A stretch of 64,000 bases of DNA, from the NCBI RefSeq assembly GCF_030161395.1, contig NZ_BSST01000001.1:682001-746000 (forward strand), read 5' to 3'. Position numbers and translations under genes: made by a program. Positions 26,156-33,152 of this stretch are shown piece by piece (position 1 is the first letter of the stretch; each line of letters starts with the position of its first letter). The stretch comes from Thalassotalea insulae. GTDB taxonomy: Bacteria; Pseudomonadota; Gammaproteobacteria; Enterobacterales; Alteromonadaceae. A model generated the notes under the pieces. The model made no database searches. It saw only the letters and a program-made list of their open reading frames with translations, and had not been told where the DNA came from.

Positions 26156-26193
26156 TTATTTATTCCTCTTTAGCAGATGTTAAAATTCACTAA

Positions 26194-26205
26194 AAACTAA
26201 CGACT
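26194..26205 (-). repeat. attC half-site cut by an insertion sequence
   Basis: Minus strand: AGTCGTTAGTTT, a normal closing core (GTTAGTT), directly before the LysE gene. The other arm of the site is missing, and IS110-family sequence begins within a few bases. Confidence 0.6.
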
Positions 26206-26276
26206 GAGATGGACTCCCCTTGACTCTGGCATATTTGCCAAACTTAAGGTGCGAAACTTAAAAAAAGGAGCCCATC

Positions 26277-26590
26277 ATGAATAACATTAAAACACTTGGT
26301 ATCGATTTAGCCAAAAATTTGTTTAGCCTTGTTGGCATGAATAAGCATGGGAAAGTAGTAATGCGTAAGAGACTGTCTCGTAAAAATAACTTCCCTATAT
26401 TACTCAGCTTAATCCCTGCCTTATAGCTATGGGGGCTTGTAGTGGCGCACACTTATGGGCGCGTGAATTTAAGTCCATAGGACACCAAGTTGCTATTATT
26501 GCCGCCAAGTTCATTGAACCTTTTCGCACTGGCGGTAAAAAAGATAATAACGATGCCGAGGCGATTTGTGAAGCAGCAATGCACGACTGA
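26277..26590 (+). mobile_element. IS110-family transposase remnant
   Basis: The frame starts MNNIKTLGIDLAKNLFSLVG, the N-terminal DEDD nuclease block of IS110-type transposases. It breaks at a TAG (26424-26426) and resumes in another frame with MGACSGAHLWAREFKS, then KFIEPFRTGGKKDNNDAEAI, the second acidic block. It stops at 26590, about a third of the normal length. So both a frameshift and a large deletion have occurred. It runs opposite to the cassettes and lies on an attC core, as members of the IS1111-attC subgroup do. Confidence 0.8.
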
Positions 26591-26702
26591 TTTGGACACT
26601 GATGATTAAACAGGAAGATTACAAAGTCGTGACTTAAAACAAGACAATGACGCTATGCAGTAGTGGTCAACTAATATTAGCCACTTAACTTGAGTTCCCG
26701 TT

Positions 26703-27863
26703 TTAAAGATCAGTGAATAAGCGCAACACATACTCAAGGCTGCTGTCTGAAAACAAAGGAAGATCCTTTGAACTCTTCAGGGCTGCACGATTGTAGCTCA
26801 CCAGAAACTGCGCAGGGTTACCGATGTCAGCGAGCAACGCTTCTCGACCTAGCGTCCTGTCAATTGTTTCAGCCATAAAAAAACCTAAAGGATGACCTGC
26901 CATCACGGCAGTTTCGCGGATTCGTTCATCGATGGTATCGCAGTCTTGCTGGCATTCCTGAAGGTCACGTATTAGAACATCTAACTCCGCAATGCGTGCT
27001 GGGGCGTTGGTTACCTCGTCACGAAAAAACTTGGCAAATTTTGAGTGAGCTAGATATCCATCATTGAAGAATGTATGCCGTTTATCGATTTGATCACCAA
27101 TGCCTTCAGATTGCAGTTGATGCAACACCCATACAAGTGATTCATTTGTGGCAGACATGGCATTTCGTGTGGTCGACACGGTTACTGTGTGGCGCAATAT
27201 ATGATGTGTTTCGTGGGCTAACCAATAGACGAGATTATCGCCCGCTTCAAGTGCAAAAAGGGGATCCATCACGATCGAGCTGCTATACCCTCGGGCATCT
27301 TTCTGGAAGGCGGCAAAGGCGACGGAAAACCGGGGCCATCTTTCGCCTGCCGGATGTGAAAAATAGCCACACGCAAGTTCAGTGGCGTGCTGCGACAGTG
27401 TACCTTGTTCCTGCTTGAGCTGAAGCAAGAGGTTCGTGACTTCCCTACGCTTCAAGTCCAGTTCGATAAAGTGCTCAACAAGACGCAACGCAGCTTTGCC
27501 CTGTTCCCTCCATTGCTTTTGTTGGGTCTGTTTAGAAGGCAAAAATGCGGTGCGTATAGCTTCCAGTAGGACATCCTTTGGGATCTCCTCTTTAATCAAG
27601 CTCTCATACCCGGGACCAGATGCAAGTGAATTCCATTGTTCTGGCAAAGGGTCCGAACCAGACTTTAACTGGTCAATGATCTTCCAAAGCTTATCCATGT
27701 CCCCAAATTCAAAAGCAAGGGCGCTAGCAAGTTGTTCTTTCGTCAGTGCGTTACAGTCAGTGGGCTTTGCATCACCAGACGCAGTTGAGGATGCAGCAGT
27801 GGCAGAAAAAACCGTTAGAGTAATGATTGCGCATAGGCAACGTTTTCTTATGAAGAAGTTCAT
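26703..27863 (-). CDS. Secreted DUF5700-type putative zinc metalloprotease
   Basis: 386 residues from the ATG at 27863, preceded by GGGAG at 5 bases. A signal peptide ends SATAASS. The HExxH zinc motif is HETHH within LVYWLAHETHHILRH, around residue 227, and a downstream Glu-rich segment could give the third ligand. The overall pattern matches the DUF5700 group of predicted peptidases. Base composition is visibly richer in G and C than its neighbours, which suits recent acquisition as a cassette. An attC lies upstream; the one downstream is displaced by IS remains. Confidence 0.7.
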   Translation of the reverse strand: MNFFIRKRCLCAIITLTVFSATAASSTASGDAKPTDCNALTKEQLASALAFEFGDMDKLWKIIDQLKSGSDPLPEQWNSLASGPGYESLIKEEIPKDVLLEAIRTAFLPSKQTQQKQWREQGKAALRLVEHFIELDLKRREVTNLLLQLKQEQGTLSQHATELACGYFSHPAGERWPRFSVAFAAFQKDARGYSSSIVMDPLFALEAGDNLVYWLAHETHHILRHTVTVSTTRNAMSATNESLVWVLHQLQSEGIGDQIDKRHTFFNDGYLAHSKFAKFFRDEVTNAPARIAELDVLIRDLQECQQDCDTIDERIRETAVMAGHPLGFFMAETIDRTLGREALLADIGNPAQFLVSYNRAALKSSKDLPLFSDSSLEYVLRLFTDL

Positions 27864-28018
27864 GTTAACTCCCAAAATTATGATGACGGGGAATGATGCA
27901 TGCATCCCGGCCAATAATTAACGCCAACACAAAAGAGCCTACAAATACCAATGTAATATTGATGTTTATATTCCTATTTATCCTTAGTTTTCGAATTCGG
28001 CTCAAAATTCCACTTAAA

Positions 28019-28136
28019 ATTAACGCCCTGTTAATGAGCAAAATAAAGCTGGCTAAATTACTGTCCACCAAAGTGGTGCAAGATCAAAGCGAACAAAGCC
28101 AGCTTTACTTTGTCCGCTTTAACAGCTTGTTAGTTT
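28019..28136 (-). repeat. attC site
   Basis: Minus strand: starts CTAACAAGC, ends GGGCGTTAAT. Arms AAGTAAAGCTGGCT and AGCCAGCTTTATTTT pair. An additional core-like GGCGTTAATT lies at 27917-27926, so about 95 bp between the two may be a second, decayed attC. Confidence 0.85.
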
Positions 28137-28139
28137 ACT

Positions 28140-28412
28140 TTATTCCGCTGTGGTTGGATCGATAACACTTTTAACTTCATTTACTGCTGTAATAGGAAAT
28201 TCTCCCTTTTCAGCGTGCTTTCGAATCATATTTTCATCCGGAGCGATGTAAACACAATATATTTTATTATCAGTAATGTAACTTTCGACCCATTGGATTT
28301 TAGGTCCTAACTCTTCTAATACATCACAGGACTTCTGGGATATACCTTGTAAATCATTACTAGATAGTTTTCCCGCTCCATCGAGTTCTCGTTCAATCAC
28401 ATATTTAGGCAT
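28140..28412 (-). CDS. DUF4242 protein
   Basis: 90 residues, MPKYVIERELDGAGKL at the start and IYCVYIAPDENMIRKHAEKG in the middle, ending VIDPTTAE. This is the DUF4242 family, small alpha-beta barrel proteins of unknown role. It is an integron cassette gene with GGAGAG ahead of the ATG. The stop lies a few bases from the attC core. Confidence 0.86.
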   Translation of the reverse strand: MPKYVIERELDGAGKLSSNDLQGISQKSCDVLEELGPKIQWVESYITDNKIYCVYIAPDENMIRKHAEKGEFPITAVNEVKSVIDPTTAE

Positions 28413-28473
28413 TTTAACTCTCCAATTTATTCGGGAGTTAAAAGTATAGTCGAGCTAGCAACAACTAAGTAAA

Positions 28474-28497
28474 ATAACGCCTCACGATGTCCTATTT
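28474..28497 (-). repeat. attC half-site
   Basis: Minus strand: ATCGTGAGGCGTTATTTT, a normal closing arm. The opening arm is missing, and the stop codon of the next gene lies at its edge. A deletion has removed the rest and probably the true end of that gene. Confidence 0.6.
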
Positions 28498-28911
28498 TTA
28501 TAGACTTTTTTGGGTAATAACCTTTTTTAATACGAAGAAGATAATTAATAAGTACACAATAGTCGCAACATGCTTAGCAACAACCTTAAATGGTGCTTGA
28601 GCTTCATATGCAAGTAACCCATCAGTAATTGGCATAACAACTGCAAATAATGCCCCCCACATTAAAACAATATAATTTCGAGTATATAAAAGATAACCAA
28701 AAATTAAGGTAATGAAGATTGTACGCGAACCATATATTTTCACCCAATCAGCATCCATACCCGAAAAAAGTTCAGTGCCTCTGACGAAAGAAAACATAGC
28801 TGGGTCAATGAAAGCAAAAGTACCATAGAAACCCTGTAACAAAACTATGAGTGCAACTAATACAAACCCTACTTTTTCCAATTTAGTACTTTTATTTGTC
28901 ATAATACCCAT
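28498..28911 (-). CDS. Four-helix membrane protein, cassette gene
   Basis: 137 residues from MGIMTNKSTKLEKVG. Four hydrophobic segments lie at about 15-35, 55-75, 80-100 and 110-130. AGGTGA lies just ahead of this ATG; the frame is open farther upstream, into the attC, so the longer start is not used. I recognise no family. Its end abuts a truncated attC, so the natural C-terminus may have been changed. Confidence 0.6.
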   Translation of the reverse strand: MGIMTNKSTKLEKVGFVLVALIVLLQGFYGTFAFIDPAMFSFVRGTELFSGMDADWVKIYGSRTIFITLIFGYLLYTRNYIVLMWGALFAVVMPITDGLLAYEAQAPFKVVAKHVATIVYLLIIFFVLKKVITQKSL

Positions 28912-28932
28912 ATTCACCTGAATTATAGAAAA

Positions 28933-29033
28933 GCCTAACGCCGCGTTAAGCGGCACATAATTGTTTGCTAAAATGTGAAGCGTAGCGGAACCGAGCAAAC
29001 TGTTAGCAGCCCCGCTTTAAATTTTTGTTATAT
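28933..29033 (-). repeat. attC site
   Basis: Minus strand: starts ATAACAAAAA, ends GCGGCGTTAGGC. Inner arms GCTGCTAACAGTTTGCTCG and TAGCAAACAATTATG pair. The stop codon of the 103-residue membrane gene lies inside it. Confidence 0.9.
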
Positions 29034-29339
29034 TTTGTTTTTAATAAATTTAAAGTGAAACCAAATATAGTAAATTGATGCTAGTGTACCTATTGGTACA
29101 ACTATCAAGTTAACAACAGCTACCCAGATGGTATATGGATATGCCTCTTCTTTGTTTCTATTTAGGCAGTATCCTGAGAATAATAGCGTAATTGAGAATG
29201 GAACTAAAATAGCATTCCACATAACATTTTCTAGGTAGCCTAAGCAAAAATTATATATAAGCATTGCACTCACAAAGAGTAGCATGCAACCACCTAAGAT
29301 AAAAAATAATGTACTAAGTATTTTGCGATGCTTATCCAA
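29028..29339 (-). CDS. Small membrane protein, cassette gene
   Basis: 103 residues with three hydrophobic segments at about 8-30, 38-56 and 68-95. The start is a TTG just after the attC core with GGTGG upstream. No known family. Like many cassette products it is small and membrane-bound. Confidence 0.6.
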   Translation of the reverse strand: MDKHRKILSTLFFILGGCMLLFVSAMLIYNFCLGYLENVMWNAILVPFSITLLFSGYCLNRNKEEAYPYTIWVAVVNLIVVPIGTLASIYYIWFHFKFIKNKI

Positions 29340-29355
29340 ATGCCACCAGAGAAAA

Positions 29356-29455
29356 ATAACGCCTCAATAAGAGGCAACAAATAGTTGGTTAAAATTGGCG
29401 ACGCAGGAGTAAAAACCAACGGTATTTTTTGTCCGGCTTTCGTGCCTTGTTAGGC
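29356..29455 (-). repeat. attC site
   Basis: Minus strand: starts CCTAACAAGGC, ends GAGGCGTTATTT. Arms ATACCGTTGGTTTTTA and TTTTAACCAACTATTTG pair. One of the best-preserved sites. Confidence 0.9.
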
Positions 29456-29474
29456 ATTTAAAGTCTATAGGTAA

Positions 29475-29669
29475 CTAAACTTCTTTTTTCATGACGCCAG
29501 CAAATTCCAATCCACCTTCGAGCTCACGGAAATCGACATTAACAAGTTCCCACCCCTTAGTTCCAAGAGAGTTTAGGTAGGCTTCTACATCTTCACGTTT
29601 TCTTCCTTTGAATAGCCCCGCCGATTCGACATCTCGAGTATCAATAATTTTATATTCGTACTTTTTCAT
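29475..29669 (-). CDS. DUF4177 protein, first cassette gene
   Basis: 64 residues: MKKYEYKIIDTRDVESAGL, then GTKGWELVNVDFRELEGGL and FAGVMKKEV. The KGWELV block is the mark of DUF4177, a small fold of unknown role common in integron cassettes. GGAG lies ahead of the ATG. It is the cassette nearest the array's likely attI side. Confidence 0.86.
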   Translation of the reverse strand: MKKYEYKIIDTRDVESAGLFKGRKREDVEAYLNSLGTKGWELVNVDFRELEGGLEFAGVMKKEV

Positions 29670-29700
29670 TCGTTCTCCATAACCTCATTGAATGATGTAT

Positions 29701-29736
29701 GCCTAACCGCTTATGAGAAGGAATCCTTCTCATAAG
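29701..29736 (-). repeat. Array boundary: GTTAGGC core with palindrome
   Basis: Minus strand: TTATGAGAAGG pairs with CCTTCTCATAA around 3 bases, followed by GCGGTTAGGC. GTTAGGC fits the cassette crossover core, so this is the outer edge of the array. It may be an attI relic, a very short attC, or a terminator hairpin lying by chance near the core. Confidence 0.5.
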
Positions 29737-29823
29737 TTACGGTAGAGAATAAATTTCTTTTTTGTTTTAACTCGCCCAAAGTACCAGTTCTTATCAAGCA
29801 TATCAATTAGATACTAAAGCTCA

Positions 29824-29880
29824 TTCTCGTTTTTAACGGAGAAAGGAGAATGGTTCTCGCTTTTTTGATAAAAACGAGAA
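29824..29880. repeat. Inverted repeat with repeated TTCTCG/CGAGAA motifs
   Basis: TTCTCGTTTTTA (29824-29835) and TAAAAACGAGAA (29869-29880) are perfect inverted copies, and a third TTCTCG with a T-run lies between. It may form alternate hairpins, serving as a terminator for the ABM gene on the minus strand. Confidence 0.55.
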
Positions 29881-29919
29881 CACACCAAAGCTGTATATTC
29901 ATATAGCACTTAAACAAAA

Positions 29920-30249
29920 TTAAGTATCCGGCGCCTGTTCTCGTGCTGTCATACCATAATCACGCATCACATTTGCCACGCGGATACGATAATCCTCAAA
30001 CAGTTGTTCCCTTCCTTGCTGCTGTGCTGCACGATGAATCATTTGCTGACGCCAGCCTTTCACCGATGCTTCATCTTGCCAGAAAGATAACGACAAGTAT
30101 CGATTGGCACTAGCGACACTTTGAAAACGTTCTATCGAAATAAAGCCCGGCATCTTCAGCAAAATATCTTTTAACTCCGCGGCACGCTCAAAATACTGTG
30201 CCTTATTTTCTTGGTTTTTGATTTCTACTTCAAAAATTACGGCAATCAT
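29920..30249 (-). CDS. Antibiotic biosynthesis monooxygenase (ABM)-domain protein
   Basis: 109 residues with one dimeric alpha-beta barrel domain: MIAVIFEVEIKNQENKAQYFERAAELKDILLKMPGFISIERF, then RYLSLSFWQDEASVKGWRQQ. Similar proteins oxidise quinones or degrade haem-like compounds, but many have no known activity. Its start overlaps the NIPSNAP gene by 4 bases (ATGA), so both are translated together. Confidence 0.86.
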   Translation of the reverse strand: MIAVIFEVEIKNQENKAQYFERAAELKDILLKMPGFISIERFQSVASANRYLSLSFWQDEASVKGWRQQMIHRAAQQQGREQLFEDYRIRVANVMRDYGMTAREQAPDT

Positions 30250-30584
30250 TTATACTCCTTAGCTGCTTGCTGATAAGTTGATGGCACTACTTGCAAAAAG
30301 GTCCGTTTTTCCGAGCGAATAAACTTAGCACTTTGGGCAAAATTAAAGTTTTGCTTACCATAACTATCGGCAGTTAATCGTGCACGATACGCTTCATAAT
30401 CAGCAAGCGTATTAAAACTGATCAAACCATATGCGGTGTCATTGGTACCCTCATAAGGCAAAAAGTAGCCGACTAACTCACCACCACATCTAGGAATAAT
30501 CTCTCCCCAGTTTTTCGCATATTGCTGAAACTCTTCCACTTTAAATGGGTCGATTTGATATTCAATAAAACATGTGATCTTCAT
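30246..30584 (-). CDS. NIPSNAP-family protein
   Basis: 112 residues: MKITCFIEYQIDPFKVEEFQQYAKNWGEIIPRCGGELVGYFLP, then AYGLISFNTLADYEAYRARL. This is the NIPSNAP dimeric alpha-beta barrel pattern. A strong AGGAGA site precedes the ATG. It heads a two-gene unit with the ABM gene, divergent from an ArsR-type regulator. Confidence 0.85.
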   Translation of the reverse strand: MKITCFIEYQIDPFKVEEFQQYAKNWGEIIPRCGGELVGYFLPYEGTNDTAYGLISFNTLADYEAYRARLTADSYGKQNFNFAQSAKFIRSEKRTFLQVVPSTYQQAAKEYK

Positions 30585-30672
30585 TACTATTGTCTCCTAT
30601 GGTTTTTTAAGGCAGTCTAATGCTTTTAATTAACCATGCTTCGATAGCGATCGAACTATAGAGATTTTATTT

Positions 30673-31368
30673 TTGGAACCAGATATTGCTTTTATCGCCC
30701 GCCTGATTGGTGATCACGCCCGCGCCCGAATGTTAACTGCGTTAATGGGGGGAAAAGCACTTACAGCAACAGAGTTAGCATTAGAAGCTGAGATCACGTC
30801 CCAAACTGCCAGCAGTCACTTAGCCAAACTGGTAGCAGGAGACATACTGCGGATGCGCAAGCAAGGCCGTCACAAATATTTTCAGCTCTCAGGTCAGCAT
30901 ATTGCACAATTACTGGAGCAACTGCTAACGATAAGCGCTAATTTTCCAACTTCAACAATCTCGACAGGCCCAAGCGATCAACGCCTGAGAAAAGCAAGGA
31001 TCTGTTATGATCATCTTGCAGGCGAGGCTGGTGTTGCCTTATATGATGCCTTAAGTGACAACGGATATATTATTGCGCAAGCAAGTGACACCTTATTAAC
31101 AGCGCAAGGACAAACCTTTTTCACAAATCTGGGGGCAGACTTTAATGCACTTAATAAAAACAAACGCCCGCTTTGTAAGGCTTGTCTGGATTGGAGTGAA
31201 CGCCGTGACCATCTCGCCGGCAGCCTGGGACAATGGATAATTAATGATATATTGGCAAGAAAGTGGGCAGAGAAAGACTTAGATTCAAGAGCGATAACTT
31301 TTAGCAAACAAGGTATGGTGTTTTTTATTAAACACTATCAACTCTCTAGCAGGTTATTAAGCGCTTAG
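30673..31368 (+). CDS. ArsR-family regulator with long C-terminal domain
   Basis: 231 residues from a TTG start. Residues 1-85 are an ArsR winged HTH (ARARMLTALMGGKALTATELALEAEITSQTASSHLAKL, then GRHKYFQLSG). The rest is about 140 residues with CYDHLAGEAGVALYDAL and CKACLDWSERRDHLAGSLG. It has no typical metal-binding CxC in the HTH, so it probably senses an organic ligand. The divergent NIPSNAP-ABM pair is its likely target; the 88 bp between them must hold both promoters. Confidence 0.83.
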   Translation: MEPDIAFIARLIGDHARARMLTALMGGKALTATELALEAEITSQTASSHLAKLVAGDILRMRKQGRHKYFQLSGQHIAQLLEQLLTISANFPTSTISTGPSDQRLRKARICYDHLAGEAGVALYDALSDNGYIIAQASDTLLTAQGQTFFTNLGADFNALNKNKRPLCKACLDWSERRDHLAGSLGQWIINDILARKWAEKDLDSRAITFSKQGMVFFIKHYQLSSRLLSA

Positions 31369-31392
31369 TCGTTTACCATTGTCATTGAACCG

Positions 31393-31435
31393 TCTCCCCG
31401 TAACTAACTTAAGCGCGCTACGGGTGACAGTTTTT
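31393..31435 (+). terminator. Terminator after the ArsR gene
   Basis: GTCTCCCCGTA pairs with TACGGGTGAC with one mismatch and one bulge, followed by AGTTTTTG. It ends the ArsR gene on the plus strand. Confidence 0.65.
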
Positions 31436-31452
31436 GTATTGCTGGTTATTAA

Positions 31453-31466
31453 AACGCCTTCGCGTT
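31453..31466 (-). terminator. Short terminator after pgi
   Basis: Minus strand: AACGC GAAG GCGTT followed by TTAATAA, a 5-bp stem with a tight tetraloop, 2 bp past the pgi stop. It marks the end of unit A of the glycan locus. Confidence 0.55.
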
Positions 31467-31468
31467 AA

Positions 31469-33115
31469 TTATTTCTTTAATACGCCCAAATAGAACTGCA
31501 TTAAACCACTGGTTGAACTGTCATGCTGCATATTAACGCTGCCCTGCTCTAGCTCTTTCTGAATATTATTCGCTAGACCTTTACCCAATTCAACGCCCCA
31601 TTGATCGAACGAACAGATCTGTAAAATAATGCCCTGAACAAAAATTTTGTGCTCATAAAGTGCAATTAAACAGCCTAAAGAATACGGCGAAATACGCTCC
31701 ATTAAAATGGTATTAGTAGGACGATTACCTTTGTGCACTTTATGTGGAGCAACTTTATCGATATAGGCTTCATTTCGTCCACTGGCGCGTAAATCAGCCC
31801 GCACCTGCTGCTCATTCACACCAGACATCAACGCTTCAGTTTGCGCAAAAAAGTTCGCCATTAACGTTTCATGATGACCTTGTACTGGAGTGACACTTTC
31901 CACCGAGCCAATAAAGTCAGCCGGGACTATATTATTACTTTGATGCAAATACTGATAAAACGCGTGCTGACCATTAATGCCAAGCTCGCCCCAAATTGAC
32001 GGTACAGTCGAATAATCAATACTGTCACCATCCCAGGTTACCGATTTACCATTACTTTCCATTTCAGCCTGTTGCATATAAGCACTCAACATATGCAGTG
32101 ATTGATCATAAGGTAGTATCGCCTGCGACTGCGCGCCTAAAAAGGTACAGTTCCACACACTTAACAGTGCCATGATCACCGGTGCATTTTGCTCTAGCGG
32201 TTGTTGGCAAAAATGCGTATCTATGGCATGCGCTCCTTCCAGTAATTCAATAAACTTATCAAAGCCTAGATCCAGCGCAATTGGTAAACCAATCGCCGAC
32301 CACAGTGAAAATCGCCCGCCAACCCAATCCCACATATCAAAAATATTTTCTTCACGAATACCAAAACTCATGGCATTCGCTTTATTAGCCGTTACCGCGA
32401 CAAAATGCTTAGCAATGGCTTTATCATCAAAAGAAGCAGACGTCAGCCATTTCATTGCCGTACGAGCGTTAGTCATAGTTTCTGTGGTAGTAAAGGTTTT
32501 ACTGGACACAATAAACAGCACCTTTTCAGGATTAAGCGGCCTGAGTACATTCGCAATTTGGGTGCCGTCGACGTTCGAGACATAGTGAACATTAATACTG
32601 TCATCACTGTATTGTTTTAATGCTTCTGTGACCATTTGCGGACCTAGATTAGAGCCACCGACGCCAATATTAACGACATCGGTAATGCGTTTACCTGAAT
32701 AGCCACGCCAATGGCCTTGACGCACAGTGTCACTAAATTGTTTCATTTTAGCTAACGCAGACTCCACACATTCAGTAACATTTTCACCGTCGAGCAATAA
32801 AGGGGTTTTCGCCCGATTACGCAACGCAGTATGTAATACCGCGCGCTCTTCCGTACGGTTGATACGTTCACCGCTGAACATTTTTTCCCGCCAAGACTCA
32901 ACGTCACACTCACGGGCAAGCGCCATCAGCTTGTCCATGGTGTCTTTCGTTACCAAATTCTTAGAGTAATCAAGCAACATACTGGGTAATTGAAGAGAAT
33001 ATTTGTTAAAGCGCTCGCTATCTTGAGCAAATAGCTCATTCATATGTTGACTCTTCATGTCTTCAGCATGGCTGACCAGTTTTTTCCAGCTATTAAGTGA
33101 TGTTCTAGATGTCAT
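31469..33115 (-). CDS. pgi: Glucose-6-phosphate isomerase
   Basis: Interconverts fructose 6-phosphate and glucose 6-phosphate in the cytoplasm. At 548 residues it is normal for the long bacterial type. Signatures are present: DWVGGRFSLWSAIGLP and ILQICSFDQWGVELGKGLA, with the catalytic His-Glu region near GINGQHAFYQYLHQ. It is the last gene of unit A, 38 bp after the GH97 gene. Here it probably passes fructose 6-phosphate, formed from mannose, to glucose 6-phosphate for the Entner-Doudoroff or pentose route. Confidence 0.97.
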   Translation of the reverse strand: MTSRTSLNSWKKLVSHAEDMKSQHMNELFAQDSERFNKYSLQLPSMLLDYSKNLVTKDTMDKLMALARECDVESWREKMFSGERINRTEERAVLHTALRNRAKTPLLLDGENVTECVESALAKMKQFSDTVRQGHWRGYSGKRITDVVNIGVGGSNLGPQMVTEALKQYSDDSINVHYVSNVDGTQIANVLRPLNPEKVLFIVSSKTFTTTETMTNARTAMKWLTSASFDDKAIAKHFVAVTANKANAMSFGIREENIFDMWDWVGGRFSLWSAIGLPIALDLGFDKFIELLEGAHAIDTHFCQQPLEQNAPVIMALLSVWNCTFLGAQSQAILPYDQSLHMLSAYMQQAEMESNGKSVTWDGDSIDYSTVPSIWGELGINGQHAFYQYLHQSNNIVPADFIGSVESVTPVQGHHETLMANFFAQTEALMSGVNEQQVRADLRASGRNEAYIDKVAPHKVHKGNRPTNTILMERISPYSLGCLIALYEHKIFVQGIILQICSFDQWGVELGKGLANNIQKELEQGSVNMQHDSSTSGLMQFYLGVLKK

Positions 33116-33152
33116 GATTTCCCTTAAAAATAACTATTTATTTCACCTGGTA

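Larger units (their letters stand above)
22122..29707 (-). mobile_element. Integron gene-cassette array without integrase (CALIN-like)
   Basis: Ten attC-like sites or half-sites occur in 7.6 kb, all in one orientation. Each complete one is about 90-118 bp, with an RYYYAAC-like core beside the stop codon of a minus-strand gene and a GTTRRRY core (mostly GCGTTA) before the next gene. Genes are small, unrelated and mostly have their own ribosome sites but little promoter sequence. Stop codons at 22722 and 29028 lie inside the attC, as is typical. No IntI-like integrase is in the window, so this is a CALIN or the distal part of a larger chromosomal integron. Confidence 0.85.

Noticed and set aside
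27865..28071. 68-residue minus-strand ORF near the DUF5700 gene
   Set aside because: Its start lies inside an attC site and it overlaps the DUF5700 leader; more likely a chance frame.
29701..29880. A full attI site with promoter Pc
   Set aside because: Only a crossover core and palindromes can be seen; no integrase gene or clear -35/-10 pair facing the array.
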